64,000 bases of DNA from positions 62,001 to 126,000 of the forward strand of contig JAKSZP010007892.1 of the NCBI GenBank assembly GCA_022478985.1. The letters are read 5' to 3'. Source of the stretch: Massospora cicadina. Its lineage: Eukaryota; Entomophthoromycota; Entomophthoromycetes; Entomophthorales; Entomophthoraceae. Positions 23,480 through 35,535 of the stretch are shown piece by piece. The position numbers and the translations under genes were made by a program. Every line of letters begins with the position of its first letter. The first letter of the stretch is position 1. The notes beneath the pieces were generated by a model. The model worked only from the letters and a program-made list of their open reading frames with translations. It was not told the origin of the DNA and did no database searches.

Positions 23480-23870
23480 GAGTTAAATAGTATTACTCCA
23501 CCCTGACTGCAACAGTATCCCAATTGCCAACGTTAGGAGAAGAAGGGTTTCACCCTGATGTGAATTAGAGGTAAAGGCATAAAATACTTCTGTTTCAAAT
23601 CAGTATACAACAATTGAAAGTGACACTAACCAGTCAAATCATTGATTATAACAAATAAGAATTGTTAAAATATTGGTCATAAACGCATGTTCTTGAGAAA
23701 CAAATTAAGTGGCTTACACAGAGGGAGCTTAACCTTTGGAACATGTAACACACCTAAAACAGGCGCATCCGTTGTGGCTTTAAGGCCCATGGCCTGCTTA
23801 ACCTGCAGGTTAATAAAAGCCCCTATGGCTCCACTGTTCACCAAAACTGTAATTAAGACTTTTTTGCCCT
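23480..23870 (-). pseudogene. Element E protease relic, catalytic Asp to Asn
   Basis: The minus strand reads VLVNSGAIGAFINLQVKQAM at about 23795-23855. The retropepsin motif should be Asp-Ser-Gly-Ala; here it is Asn-Ser-Gly (AAC at 23836-23838). A downstream LNLFLKN segment fits the family. Confidence 0.6.
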
Positions 23871-23899
23871 AATTTAATGTGTATAGTAAACAAGAAGTA

Positions 23900-24640
23900 A
23901 GCAATTTCACTTTTTCTACAATTCATTGAGAAAAAAATAGCTTGTTCCTGACTTCATGACACTAGTAAGATTCTGGCTCTTTTTTTCCAACATATGAATT
24001 ATGAAGGCATTTTTAAGCCCAAACATATGACAGCGGGACTTATTTTGGATCTGAGGTGGCTGATAAGTCGTACACAGGAAAGATCCTTTAACTAGATACA
24101 ACATTGTTGTGCTTTATTTTGTTTCACTAGAGTTACTTGGAAAGGTGATGATTATGGCTTATCATGATTTTCATGGATTTCTTACTTTCCTAAGGGCTCA
24201 TTAAATATTTTATCAGAGTAATCATAATTTCAAAACTGAAGAACTCATGTGAACAAATAGGATTTTCATTGTAGAAGAGATTACTTATGGTATACATGAG
24301 AGGAATAGAAAGTGGTCATTTACTGGGGCAACTGCTGTCATAATTTTATACTTTACACTTTCAACTTCTTCCAGTTGGTGTGGTGAGGATATAGCTAACG
24401 GTACACTTTTTTGAAATTTCAAAGTCAAAACAAGTCACATCAGTTAGTGGTCAAGGTGAAATGCAAAACAATGTATCTTAAAGTTATGTGTACTTAGCTG
24501 AGAGTTTGTGAGCTGCTCATATGGAAAAAACAAGCTTTAGGTCTTAAACTATGAAGTTCTACAAACAATTTGGGGAGCACGCTTTATAATAAATGAATTT
24601 TTCTCTGTGAACACTTGATACACAGCCTAAAGAAAATTAA
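23900..24640 (-). pseudogene. Element E gag relic
   Basis: A degraded zinc-knuckle-like segment (RCHMFGLKNAFIIHM, about 23990-24040) is preceded by PPQIQNKS, as expected of gag C-termini. Farther right on this strand I see only AT-rich sequence before the LTR of F. Confidence 0.4.
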
Positions 24641-24648
24641 TCAACTAT

Positions 24649-25290
24649 TGTTGTAAAGCAGCAACTATACAGATCTGATGGGGCTTCTTATAATTAATAT
24701 AACAATTATTACTGCGTGATGACAGGAAGCGTGATCTGAGTAAAAAAGGTTCAGGTGAAAAAAATAATACATTGTTTATTATAAATTGTGCAACTGTTTC
24801 CTACATTAATCTAAATTAAGATGATAGCAAAACTAGTATCTCTAAACAATGTTGTTATTAAAGAGAAATTAAGGGATATATAGGTGAAAACGGTAATTTA
24901 ATGACACATATCTAACAGCATTGGCAGTGGCTGTCAAAAAGTGCAATATAATCATTCATTATCTCATATTATTTGTTATGCTACTACCTTTGGAACTGTC
25001 TGAGACATGTTCAAAAGATATCAGTAATATAGCCTTATACTCTCATAAAGTATGGATATCATAATAGATAAGATTGATCAATGAATCACAATTAGAGCTT
25101 AATTAAAATTTCCAATTTAAAAGTCAAAAAACATCAATTACAGATTGGGCACCACTAGTGCAAAAAACATCAATTACATATAATTTAATCTGCAATCATA
25201 CCTGAATATATAAAAAAGAAAAATTTAGAACACATTAAAAAACATAATAAGATTAAAATACCCAACACAATTCTTGCTTGATCAAATTAT
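24649..25290 (-). repeat. Element F 3' LTR
   Basis: It begins (plus-strand left edge) TGTTGTAAAG and matches 51434-51467 plus 53081-53650: TGATGACAGGAAG, GCAAAACTAGTATCT, CTACTACCT(T/C), and an ACACATT(A/G)AAAAAACATAAT end block. A micro-insertion flanked by an 18-bp direct repeat lies inside it at 25143-25160. Confidence 0.7.
25143..25160. mobile_element. 18-bp micro-insertion flanked by an 18-bp direct repeat
   Basis: GATTGGGCACCACTAGTG lies between two perfect copies of CAAAAAACATCAATTACA (25125-25142 and 25161-25178). The insert shares the core GCACCACTAGT with the insert at 63422-63474, which also has a direct repeat. This fits an extremely 5'-truncated retroposon with target-site duplication. 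Confidence 0.5.
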
Positions 25291-25599
25291 TTTTTTCCAG
25301 CATCTCTGTCCATATGAGCTCATCTTCAGACAGCAACCTAGGAGGCACAGTGCTTTGTTGAATCTGTTCATCTTACACAACATTTAGAGAGGTCATTGGT
25401 AAACCTCCTCCTCTAAGAGGCGTCAAAAACTAAAAAATGGCGGATTTTGCTGCTGTAGTAATGATGGCAGAGCCTAACAGTAAGACTGGAATCCCTCTCT
25501 GAAGTAACAGCATTAAGCTACAACATAAAAATTTACAATATTGCACAATTAGTACAAAAAATAATAATAAAAATACTTTTGCTTTTGCCATATTTAATT

Positions 25600-26556
25600 A
25601 GTTATTTATTTTATCTTATAAACTTGGCATGTACTATATTCACTGTGCCCATTAAAGAGGTCCTAATGGTAGGTATTTAATTCTGACTTATGATGACTTT
25701 AAATGGACCAAACCCAGGCTTTTTCAGCTTATTTCTCTGTCCAAAGTCATGAGTATCGCAAAGGCTTCCTCTATTTGCAACCTCGTTAGTTGTAAGAGTA
25801 AAATTTTTTTGAATATTCACATCCTTGGCCTTAATCTTTCATTTCATAGTAATGGTGTAGGCTGAGAGATTTAATACTATGAACATTTCATTAAACTCTC
25901 TAAATACTGTGAGGGCATGATTTCTAAACTGGTTTAAGATTAAAATATAGAATTGGTGGCAAACAAGCCCAAAATCCATAACTTAGTTCAAAGAAAGATT
26001 TACCAGATGTCATGTAGAAGCTTAAATTTGTGGAAAATGTTGTCAACAATAGATGAGGTACCTTAAATGAAAGGTTTACCAGAAACAAGCATATTTAAGG
26101 TAATGGCTAAAGTACCATTTACCTTTTAATCATCCTTTTGGTTTATAAATGGTAAGGCTTCATCAGTATCCTCATATACCCATTAGCTCATTTTAAGTTT
26201 TGGTTTAATGTGCATAGCTGAGTGCTTCTTTTATCTGTTAAAATAACTTCATTTAACTATGCAATAGATTTACTGCTCCATTATAAACTAGTAAAAATGC
26301 AGGCATACACTATGACCTGAGCTCGCGCCACTAACCCAATGAAGCATTTAATTTATAACCACCTTAATGTATTGTATTTGCTCCATACTCATGGTCAATG
26401 GCCCTATTATGTTAATGGGCATCATGCTCCAATTGAACCCAGGCTTCACTAGCCTGACAGTGGTTGAGTTCTTATAAGGCTTGTGAGGCTGACACTTTGC
26501 ACAACAACTAAAATTTTCTGCAGTGTCAAAGTTAAGTGATTCCCAATAGTACTCTT
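25600..26556 (-). pseudogene. Element F integrase, C-terminal part
   Basis: The minus strand reads, from 26556 leftward, EYYWESLNFDTAENFSCCAK (finger, with Cys-X2-Cys in CAKCQ) and then NIIGPLTMSMEQIQYIKVVI (core strand). A KVNGTLAITLNML segment near the third catalytic position follows, and a C-terminal HDFGQRNKLKKPGFGPFKV segment (about 25700-25760). The frame is interrupted at 26556 by the C-D element and resumes at 47539. Confidence 0.7.
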
Positions 26557-27045
26557 TGTCAAGAATTTAATATGACTGGACCATAAGCCACATACCTGCA
26601 AGTCATATAATAGAGTTGCGGTGAGCCTCAAGGTGGAGTAGAAGATTATGTAGGTGTAAAGTGAATTAATTAAAGTACTGATAAATTTGTTAAATTGAGG
26701 GAATTTCGCCAAAGCCTCAATGATGGGATGAAACCCCCAAAACAATAAGGAACAGAGAGTTACTAAGCTGGCGGCTTGGAATTGACCAAGATGATTGAAG
26801 ACTAATGGTTGAATGAAAGAATGGAGAAGGAGAATTTTTTAAAGTGGAACGAAGAAGAAAAGTTGGAAGAAGTAGTCTGCGATTTATTATAATAGAATAG
26901 TGTCAGTTGAGGCGATAGCTCATTATTTTATATATCATTATTGTTTCAGGATTAGCGATCTTCATATCTTACATCCGTTGCTCAATGATGTTAAACCCGT
27001 GCAACCAGCATAGCGGATCTAAGAGATACCACCAAAAGTTAAAGG
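26557..27045 (+). repeat. Element C-D 5' LTR
   Basis: 489 bp, TGTCAAG start, with AATATGACTGGACCATAAGC as the family signature. It matches the 3' LTR at 47050-47538 and the LTR of A. Confidence 0.8.
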
Positions 27046-27063
27046 TGGTGCACACTACAGGGG
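27046..27063 (+). other. Element C-D primer-binding site
   Basis: TGGTGCACACTACAGGGG starts immediately after the LTR. It has one mismatch to the H site and two to the B site. Confidence 0.75.
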
Positions 27064-27973
27064 GCCACTGGTCAACTGTAGTACAATGGCAACTAGGGAA
27101 TCATGACGAGCCCTCACTCATTATGCCAGAATTTAATAATTTATATAACAGATACTCCCAGGAACCAATGTATGCATCTAATGAGGAACCAGCACTATTC
27201 CCAGTGACAGAACCAGGCTGGAGGAAACTAGGATGGAACTGCAGTTATCTGCTCGTCTCGTTTTGGAGTCAGACCAACAGGGCAGGTACACTAATGTAAC
27301 CCCTCAGCAACTGCGGGGTATCATGGAATGGCTTTTTCAGGGTTACCACCTCTACAAAGAAGATGTGGGTGAACATGCCCTGAGTCTGTTTTATAAACAA
27401 CGTGACCAAAAAACCTGTTAAGAATTTCATATGTCTTATCCTGATGCTACCACAATGGAGTTGTCTTACCAGATTGGCTAACATGTAGTTAAGGAATACC
27501 TGGTTGCATAAGTTCAGCCTTTGATCCACCAACTACTGCATGTGTTATCCTGACATAACATTGAGATCGGCATTATCATGCATTTTGTCCAGGTGCAACA
27601 GAATGACACTAGCCTATTACTTGAACGCCTCAACCATCCTTTCTTGGAATTTCAGGGGTCTTTAGTGCATGTAGACAGTCATGTCATGGATGTCCGCCAT
27701 TGCTTGGACAAACTAGTCCCATGCTTGAATCATGAGTTACCCCAAGTAATAAGAGAATTGTTATACTGGCGCAGACTTTTGGGGGAAGGGATATGGGTGT
27801 CACAATGCTGGGTAGTACCACCGAGTGCTTTATGGTAGAAATGTCTAAATGGGTAGAAGAAATAACATGGCAGTGGCTCAGACGAGAGACCAGGTTGCCC
27901 TGTTAGAGCAACGGATTATTGACCATGCCAAAACAGTGGCAATTGAATTTAGTCAACTTTGAGCTGAGTGGAG
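27064..27973 (+). pseudogene. gag: Element C-D gag leader and N-terminal region
   Basis: Short open stretches (such as 27578-27835) in shifting frames cover the leader and the N-terminal part of gag. The final ~120 bp (ACATGGCAGTGGCT...GTCAACTTTGAGCTGAG) match A at 2068-2170. The last five bases, TGGAG (27969-27973), are the target duplicated by G. Confidence 0.6.
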
Positions 27974-28709
27974 TGTTGAGATTCAGGCCGTTGGTAAGCT
28001 TGCTAGTGCGTTTTTACCTGAATTACAAAAATATTTTCAGAAAAAATTATTTACACTGCTGGAATAAATTATTGGAAATATGTAAACCACTTAAATCATA
28101 CTTAACAAACTACTAATAATATCAAAATAATGGATTTTATATAGCTTTTATTAAGTCTCGATTGGGAGAAAAAAAACAAACCTTATTAATATCTCAGTGT
28201 TTATATTAAAAATGTATTGAAGGTTGAAGTGAAAGGAACGGAAATTTGAGTATCTGGGTGTATCCAAATTTGGTAATATGGGCTTTTGACCTATTGGAGC
28301 TCTTGAGACTCGCCTCACATGGACAGAACAGCTGATGGAGGGTCAGTAGCAGGTAGGATATATCCATGAGGTAGTAATTTAATATATTTAACCCAATCAT
28401 TGGGCGGAAAAATATTTGCCTCTGGTGAAACCACCTCCAAAGCTATAAAAGAGAGTGGTCACGGAGTATGTGTTTATACTAAAATAGATAGGGGATGGAG
28501 AGGACCCTCGGAACAACTCCCCAATTTTGCCCAAGTTTGACAAAAGCCTGCTACTAGCCATAGGGTGATTTGGCCTAGGATTTGAGGCATTAGTATTATT
28601 CCAATTTGCGGGGCTCCACCAATAATTGACCAGGGTTTTTTGGCTGATGTTATCCATATCAAAACCTGAATCACTCTTATTAAAATATTGCACTTAGAAT
28701 TGTCTGACA
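27974..28709 (-). repeat. Element G 3' LTR (complete)
   Basis: 736 bp. On the minus strand it starts TGTCAGACAATTC. It matches the split 5' LTR segment by segment: TTGGTAAGCTTGCT, GCTGGAATAAATTATTGG, GACTCGCCTCAC, TATCAAAACCTGAATCACT. A TATAAAAGAG element occurs near 28445 (plus-strand reading). Confidence 0.85.
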
Positions 28710-28768
28710 TCACAACCTTCAAGAGTGTTAGGGGGAGAATAAGACGCTAGAACTGGCCATTAACTTTG

Positions 28769-29720
28769 TTAATGGTAACTCCAGAAGCAAGGGATTTTGA
28801 TGAAGTATTCATCTTCTCTCTTAAATGTGACTACAAATGGTCCATCCCAGATAGACCCGATTTTCTCACTGCTAGGAGTGATCCAATTGTGGTAATACAT
28901 TACCAAGTCTGATACTTGGAAGGAAGGAAGTAAGGACTGGCTCTCATTAGCAGCTTGACCCTCTTTAGTGACAGTCTTTGCCAAGTTAGTCATAGCCTCA
29001 TACTGAAATTGGATGATGTGCTGAGCAACTTTTTTATGGCTTGTTCAGGGTCATCCATTTCAGAGAAGATATTTGGCTAATTAAGCTTGCACCCCAGGTT
29101 CTCTCCCATATAACACACAGAAAGGGGCATATTAAGGATATGATGGTAACTAATGCAATAGGCTATGAGCGCGTTGGGTAAGTAAGGATCTCAGTGGAGA
29201 GGGTCTGAACTAACCATTTTCCGGAGTATATAGACCAGGGTTCCATTAACTCTTTCTACGGCACCATTTGTTTATGGGATATAGGGGGCCGAGAAGAGTT
29301 GTTGTGTCCCCATGGAGGTGACAAGGAGCTTTACCACTCTGGAAGTAAAGTTTTTCCCATTGTCACAAAGGAGACCTGGGGCAACCATGCTGCGTGAAGA
29401 TATATTGATTTAAGAGAGTAGCTGTTGCTTTGGCAGTCTGAGCGGGGAGAGCCACAGCTTTAACCCATTTGGTGAAATTATCAATCTCAACCAAGACATA
29501 ACGATTGCCCCAGTAGTCTGCGGGAGAGGACCTACTACATCCAAACTTATGGTTTGGAAGAGTTTTTGGGGCGTCTTAGATTGGTGCTAATAATGTGTCT
29601 TAAAGCTAGATTGTTTTTTCAGGTCATACAGGCATCCAGAACTTCATCTATGGTCTCCATGATGCCCTCCCAGTAATACTGCTATCTAACCCTCTCATAG
29701 GTTTTTCATACTCCGCCATG
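28769..29720 (-). pseudogene. pol: Element G integrase (broken)
   Basis: Finger start MGHGGV (about 29706) and QYYWEGI (about 29665). Second catalytic Asp region CDNGKNF (about 29355-29375, frameshifted context), and Glu in AVERVNGTL (about 29235-29260). The C-terminal part is an open stretch 28769-28993 reading FQVSDLVMYYHNWITPSSEK then SIWDGPFVVTFKREDEYFIK. H keeps the same C-terminal segment at 57220-57430. Stops interrupt the core. Confidence 0.75.
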
Positions 29721-31150
29721 GCCCATGGTAGTGTGAGACTTTATGAGCACAGGTACTCTCTTTGACGGCTGTAGATAAGGCAACCAGTTTACTCCGACTT
29801 CTTTATGTAACTTCTCATTCTCCACCTTGGTGTTGTGGGATTGCCGATCTAGCATCTTCTGTACTGGTTTGTCTTCATCAGCCCACGCATCAGGAGTCAT
29901 TAGGAGGTCATGTAACCTCTCCGCTTCACTATTGTCTAAGTGAAGGATGGGAAGCCATGTCAACCCATCTACGTTCATGTGGCAAATTCCCACCTGGTGC
30001 TCAATTGTCATATCATAATGCTTTAGCTTCAATGCTCTGCGAGCCAACAATCACATGTGATTTTCCATATTATGCAACCACTTCAAGGAGGCGTGGTTGG
30101 TAACAACTTTGAAAGAAGTCCCATATATAAAAGGGCAATACTACTTTACAGCAAGCAAGACAGCCAGGCACTCCTTCTCAGTAACGCTGTAGTTGCGTTC
30201 AGCTTTTGAGCATCTTGTTAAAGTAGGACATGGGATGATTGACCTCATGCTCATCCAATTGAGCCAAGATAGCTTAAACAGCATAGTCAGATTCATCCGT
30301 GAACAATTAAAGGCTTGCCATAGTCAGGGTGGCGGGTGATTAGCCTTTGTGCGGAAACTTTTTCAGGGTCTCAAATGCTGATTTTTGTTCAGCACCCCAA
30401 TGGAATGGAGTGTTCTTAGACAAGAGACGTATGAGGGTCTCAATAAGCTGGGCAACTTGAGGATAATTGATGGTAATACTCCATCATGCTCAAGAATACC
30501 TGTATGTCACAAAGGGTTTTGGGTGCAGTCATTTTAGATATCGCTTCAACATTTTCTTGGAGGGGTTGAAAAAATTAATGAGAGATAGCGTGCCCAAGAA
30601 AATCCAAATACTTCTGGATAAAAGTACATTTGAAGGGCTTAGCTTGATGTTAGATGCCCGCAACAATTGAAACACTTCTTTTAGGTGCGTGGGGTACTCA
30701 TTGAAGGTCTTGGAGAAAACTTTGATGTCATCAAGATAAAAAATTAAACATCTCAGCTTGAGATCCTGAAGATATGATCTATCGCCCTCTGAATAGTGTA
30801 GGTGCATTGATTAGCCCCTGGGGTATCTGAGTGGGTTAGAATAAGCCCTCGCTACAGATTCAGGTGTACTCCTGATCCTGTGGAGAAAGGTTCATCTGCC
30901 AGTACCCACTAGCCAAGTCCAAGGCAGAAAAGAACTTGTACCCAGAGAGTTGGTCCAGAGCGTAGTCAATACAATGGATAGGATAGGTGTCCTTCTTGGT
31001 GAGGTTGTTCAGCTTACAGTAGTCCATAACTACCCAATGACCTATATTTTTCTTCTTTATAAGTAGAAGAGGGGAAGACCAAGGGCTTTGGGATGGCACC
31101 AGCAACCCAGCATTCAGCTCCTGTTTGAGCCCCGTCCTCATCTTTAGCTC
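29721..31150 (-). pseudogene. pol: Element G reverse transcriptase and RNase H (broken)
   Basis: RT N-terminal half 30860-31141: SPLLLIKKKN, VVMDYCKLNN, FFSALDLASGYWQM. The second half 30529-30807 has an intact catalytic Tyr-Leu-Asp-Asp at 30727-30738 (minus strand) followed by IKVFSKTF. RNase H lies around 30050-30300. The tether ALKLKHYDMTIEHQVGICHM and pre-integrase linker are at 29850-30050. Breaks occur between all three open stretches. Confidence 0.8.
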
Positions 31151-31559
31151 CTTAACTTTTGATTTGCGGTAAGTCTTAGATTGTATGGGACAAGCATCTG
31201 CAACATCAATAGTGTGAGTCTAACCCTTCATGTGCCCATAGTCAGTATTAGAGATTGAGAAGATGTCACTATAGTTCTTGAGTAAAGTGTGCCTTACAAA
31301 ATACGCTGGAGTTAGTTCCTCAGAGACATGAACAGTTGGTAAAGTACATATTGACTGGTCGGTGGGTAAGCCCATATCTGCATAGACCCATTACAGTAGA
31401 CTTGCTTAATGTCCTCAATGGGTAACAGCAGGCCTCTTCTGATCACCTGGTGCTTTTTTAAGATCAGATCCTTTGGGGTAAGATTTCCCATCAGGGGCTC
31501 GCCAGATCTCTGATAGGATGGGGCTAATACGCCTGTCAATACTCTGGGCTCTAAGGGAC

Positions 31560-32210
31560 TAACACCTTAAACGCTGGTTAAATGCAATAAGCAGTTGTGA
31601 AGATTTGTAGGGCATTATTCATGTCAACTACTATTTGTCACCTGCCTTGATTACTACTGATACGGATGAATAGAAAGGGATGCCCTCTAAGGCGTCCACA
31701 AAATTAACCAGCTTCTTTGTATTCCGCCCTGCTGTTGTGTACTGTAATGATAAGGTTGAAGAGGGATACTCAATGGTGCAAGTGTATTCTTTTTTATTAA
31801 GCTCTTCATTGGTCATAAATAGAGGAATCTCGTATTTAAGCAGGGAGAGATAGCTTTGCTTCAAGTTAATAACCCCTTTAAATTGAGAAAAAACTGGATA
31901 AAAACAAGTAAATTATAGGTATTGTTGACCAATGCCACCGCTGGTGCACAAGCTGAGCTTCTAAAAATGAATGGGCCGAGAAGAGTAGGCTCTGATGGCA
32001 TGAGTGTTGTTTGGCCCTGCAGTCCCCAACTCTTGGGTGTAGTCAAGGTCAGGGGCCATCTTAATTTTTTAATTAGTTTTGTTGACACACGTTCACTGGG
32101 GACCAAATGTTGAGGAAGCCCTAACCTGCACTCCATTAATGATGACCTCCACTTTGGTTAAAGTTCCACCCAAGTTGGGGTAAAGAGCGAGGACTCCTTC
32201 AGACAAAGGT
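31560..32210 (-). pseudogene. Element G protease relic
   Basis: It aligns with the H protease (57492-58150). The C-terminal half is readable in 31631-32040 (SSACAPAVALVNNTYNLL, then TNEELNKKEYTCTIEYPSST). The active-site region (about 32085-32130) is frameshifted, and the position of the H Asp-Thr-Gly no longer encodes it. Confidence 0.6.
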
Positions 32211-32329
32211 TAGAGGCAAGTCAGGTGGCAGTTTCAGGGTATTTTTAGCTTGGATAGTTTGCAGGGTATAAACACTCTTGATGAATCAAATACGTGTGGC
32301 AATGAGATGTTAAGCGTCACTGGCAGTGT

Positions 32330-33579
32330 CAGTAATCTCTAATCCCTCAACACTTGTTGGAGATAAGTTTGACAGGGGATCCTAATCATATTCACTCTCT
32401 CCAGATTCAACCTGTCAGATACTTCCAAAACATAAGGGGGCTCCTAAAACATAATGGCCAACATATACAACCCCCTTTAGATTCGTCATCAGAGGGATTA
32501 TCAATGTACATCAGGGAGTCCATCGATTGTGAGGTAAGTTCAGGGCTTCCTTTGTTGCAGGAGAAGCCCTGGGGGCGCTCATCTACCCTATTGCATTTTA
32601 TGTAGGGTGTTTGGGTTGCCCCAGGGCTACTGGTTTTAGAATAGAGATGTCCTGAGGAGCGGGTGAGGGAGAGAGAGGTAGAATCTTGGCAGGACGGTAT
32701 GAGGGAACCACCTGGTAAGGGTGCCCTGGAGAAAGAGAGGAGCAAGGCAAAGGGAATACTGCTTCACTAACTGGCTTTTTTGAGCGGAAGATGGAGTGGA
32801 CCACTTCTCCATCACAACCATTATCCTCTGGCTATCTTTATGAGATGAGGAAGCTTTTTGGGGTGGGACTCCGCAGGAGTAGGCTTCCATGGGGAGACAG
32901 CCGTAGAAGAGGCTATAGTGGTCTGAATAGACGCTTTCTTCAGAGCTCCTTGCGTAGGGTCAGTTTCATAAATGTTAGCCACTGCTAGCAAAGCCTTCTT
33001 GATATCTTTACATTTTGGAAGGTGCACTTGACGGCGGAGATATTCATAGCTAAAGAGTGATGTGACGCCAAGTCAGCCAAAGTGGCAGCAATAGCATCAT
33101 CTAGAGGTAGCATTTTGGCAAGCAACAGAGGTTTATCTCTACTATCAAAAGCGCTCAACAAAAGAGGTGTTTAATTATTTCTCTTGAAGGCTAAGGCACA
33201 TAAAGGCCTGTTTTTTCCGTTGTAAACTCTGTGGGTAGCAAAATTCTTCAATAAGAGTTTGTTTAACCTCCGCCCAGGTGCTAAGGTTGGTCATATTGGG
33301 AACCATTATCTCTTGAGTCATACAACTCAAGCATGTAAGGATATTCTTGTTTTTTTGATGGTCAGTTGTCCCTTCAATAGCAGATTCATAAACAAAGAGG
33401 AAGGAGGCAATACTGCCCTCACCAGGTGTGAACTTGTCTCTGAGTGGAGGTTTTTAAATACCAGGGGAGGCCCTATAAGGGCCTTGAAAAGCGTGCTGCT
33501 TAAGCCTTTTGAGGCGATACAAAGCACTGGCTAGTTGTTGCTCTAAAGCAGCTAGCCTTGGTTCCAATACAGCTGTCAT
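32330..33579 (-). pseudogene. gag: Element G gag (broken)
   Basis: Translation would begin at the ATG complement 33577-33579 (MTAVLEPRLAALEQQLAS), a coiled-coil-like start closely matching H at 59362. DKFTPGEGSIASFLFVYESA follows in another frame (33370-33440), then a capsid-like helical region near 33180-33300. A proline-rich linker occupies 32600-33030. Frameshifts and stops are frequent. There is no clear zinc knuckle, as in H. Confidence 0.65.
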
Positions 33580-33608
33580 TTTTAAACAAGAGATTTTGGT
33601 GTATAGGG

Positions 33609-33626
33609 CCCCCGTAATGAGCACCA
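33609..33626 (-). other. Element G primer-binding site
   Basis: The minus strand reads TGGTGCTCATTACGGGGG next to the 5' LTR edge at 33628. It has two mismatches to the H site. Confidence 0.7.
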
Positions 33627-33627
33627 C

Positions 33628-33695
33628 TTATAGGAATTCAGGTTGCTGGTAAGCTTGCTGGTGCGTTTTTACTTAAATTACAGAAGTATTTTCAC
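33628..33695 (-). repeat. Element G 5' LTR, segment 1
   Basis: It matches 27974-28040. It ends in TACAGAAGTATTTTCAC (33679-33695), duplicated at 35613-35629 by LINE-1 insertion. Confidence 0.8.
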
Positions 33696-33772
33696 TTTCT
33701 TTTCACTCGGCGTAGCTTTCTGAGCAAATTATATGGTTAATAAAAGTAAATCCTTAGTCGCCCACCATAGTT

Positions 33773-34396
33773 TTGCTCCAATGTCATTGGATTCCCCACC
33801 GGCTGCCCCAGTGTGGGGCAGCAGTGGAACTCCCCCGTCATTTTCCATCTAACAGGAAAACGCGCTCAGACTGGCTCTCCCAGTCATACCAAACCCCTGG
33901 GACGATTTGTTCCTTCCAAGGATCTCAACGCCTACCTCGCTCAAACCCAAGCAGTGCCTCGCTGCCCCCTGGTCTCCCCTGGAGCAACATGCATTTTTGC
34001 CTTAGGGTCAAATATGTGAAACTTTTCCCCTACAATGACCAAGCCATTATTGAAATGGCTCAGCCGGTGATGCATCCCGCCTTCTTTATTGACTTCCGCC
34101 CCTATAAGGAATATTTCAATCTTGGATTCACCTGTGAAGCCAATGCTAACACTGCAGCTACGGTGCCCCTTGTCTTCCAGGATACACCTCTCCCAACAAC
34201 TTGGACCCATCTCCCAGCGGACACCACCTTGGTAGTTCAGTTTGCTGGTTTGTCTACCCACCTTCCCCCTGAGGTGCTCCACCAGGAGCTGATGGAAGGT
34301 TTGGCAGCCTATGGCTCTAACCCCATCTTGCAATTTGTGGTCCCAAATGGGGCCACACGCCTCAATGGGCTTAGGCATATGTCACAATTATCCTGA
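33773..34396 (+). pseudogene. LINE-1 ORF1-like protein (frameshifted)
   Basis: An open frame of 207 codons; the first ~70 codons are probably read in a neighbouring frame (33813-34019), since composition improves after a shift near 34000. The segment 34000-34370 (HPAFFIDFRPYKEYFNLGFT, then HLPPEVLHQELMEGLAAYG) resembles ORF1 of LINE-2 around 36480-36735 (GWLDLGFKSKIAADEAA, RDILEQHLKDGLTIYV). It probably binds nucleic acid in an RNP. No zinc knuckle is visible. Confidence 0.55.
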
Positions 34397-35046
34397 AATA
34401 AACAAATTTCCCCGTCGATTCCCCCTCACACCACTATCCCCTCTGCCCCCAACCATCCGTTCAGGGCCCACGTAGAGGGCGGATGGACGCTATGTCCATC
34501 CTTTTTTGAGTTAGACCACTCAAAAAGCAAATACCCATATCTAGTTTTCTTCTGATGGCACTGATAATTCATCAAATGGTCACCAATCCGCTGCCCACCC
34601 CGCACCAATTCCAGCATGGGGTATGATCCTACCTCCCCCTCCCCCAAAGCCTGTTGCAGCAGCTTCACCTGCAGCCATCAATCAGCCTCTACCTTGCCCC
34701 ATTGCCACACATGATTCTTCCAATCAAGCGCAGGATTGGACCCCAGTTTGATCCCATACAACCTCCAATGAATCAACCATTCCTCAACCATACGCCAATT
34801 CCCCAATTCATTTCAACCAGAACCCATGGGAGTTTTTGGATGAAATTGATGAATCAAGTAATATCATTGTAGAACTATCGCTGCAAGTCAACGGGTTCTG
34901 TAAATGCAAAATGGGATGCAGAATTCCCCTCTCGTTTATATGGCCCACAGCCAAATACCAAACCATTCTACAGTGACCACCAGCTTGTATTAGAAGCAGC
35001 CGCCACACCAGATTGCTGTCCCCTCCACAAAGCTGCAGCCAAATCA

Positions 35047-35535
35047 GTGGCGGTGCTCGCAGGAGGAAATCCACCTCCTGTTATCCCCAAAAATCTTACT
35101 CCAAAAAGTAAGATTAATGTGAAACAACTACACAAAAATGCCACTGATGCTATCCTGAACGTGGTAACTGTAGCACAGTATCCAAAAGCTAAGACTACCC
35201 AAACCAATATTGCCACGTTCATTAAACTACCAGACGCCCGCATTAAAGCCAAAAAAGCTTTAGTTAAATATATTACTGCCATTTTTATGGTTGTAAATTA
35301 CTCAGAAGTACCAATAATCAAAAATATTGAACCACATACCGCCAATGCCCTGACGCCCTTGCTATCTACCTTAACATGTACCCTACTCTTGGAAGAGATA
35401 GCTGCTGCCAAAGATGAGCCCCCCAATCCCCCTCCCCTTCTGCCATGGAGAGATAAGCAGTCTCCGCTGCCCACCTGGTTGGTTATTTTGTTAGGTGTGG
35501 TTCACTCAATCTGTCCATTTTGGGCGTTTTAATTA
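35047..35535 (+). CDS. LINE-1 C-terminal ORF, unknown function
   Basis: A 161-codon open frame rich in Lys, Ala and Thr (TPKSKINVKQLHKNATDAIL, then DARIKAKKALVKYITAIF) with a proline patch (PPNPPPLLPW) and a hydrophobic C-terminus. It lies between the ORF1-like region and the LINE-type 3' tail. The sequence between the two frames (34397-35046) is open in pieces. It may be the C-terminal basic tail of ORF1. I do not recognise a domain. Confidence 0.4.

Larger units (their letters stand above)
20690..24640 (-). mobile_element. Ty3/Gypsy element E (minus strand, heavily decayed)
   Basis: Reading right to left on the minus strand: gag, protease, RT, RNase H, integrase. It belongs to a different Gypsy lineage from A/B/C-D, since its integrase tail (FADNKHQASANYQVGDLV...NYKIHKSIHSS) is of the chromovirus/Tf-like type. 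No LTRs can be assigned. Its right side ends where the LTR of F begins (24649). Stops occur every few dozen codons, making it one of the oldest relics here. Confidence 0.7.
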
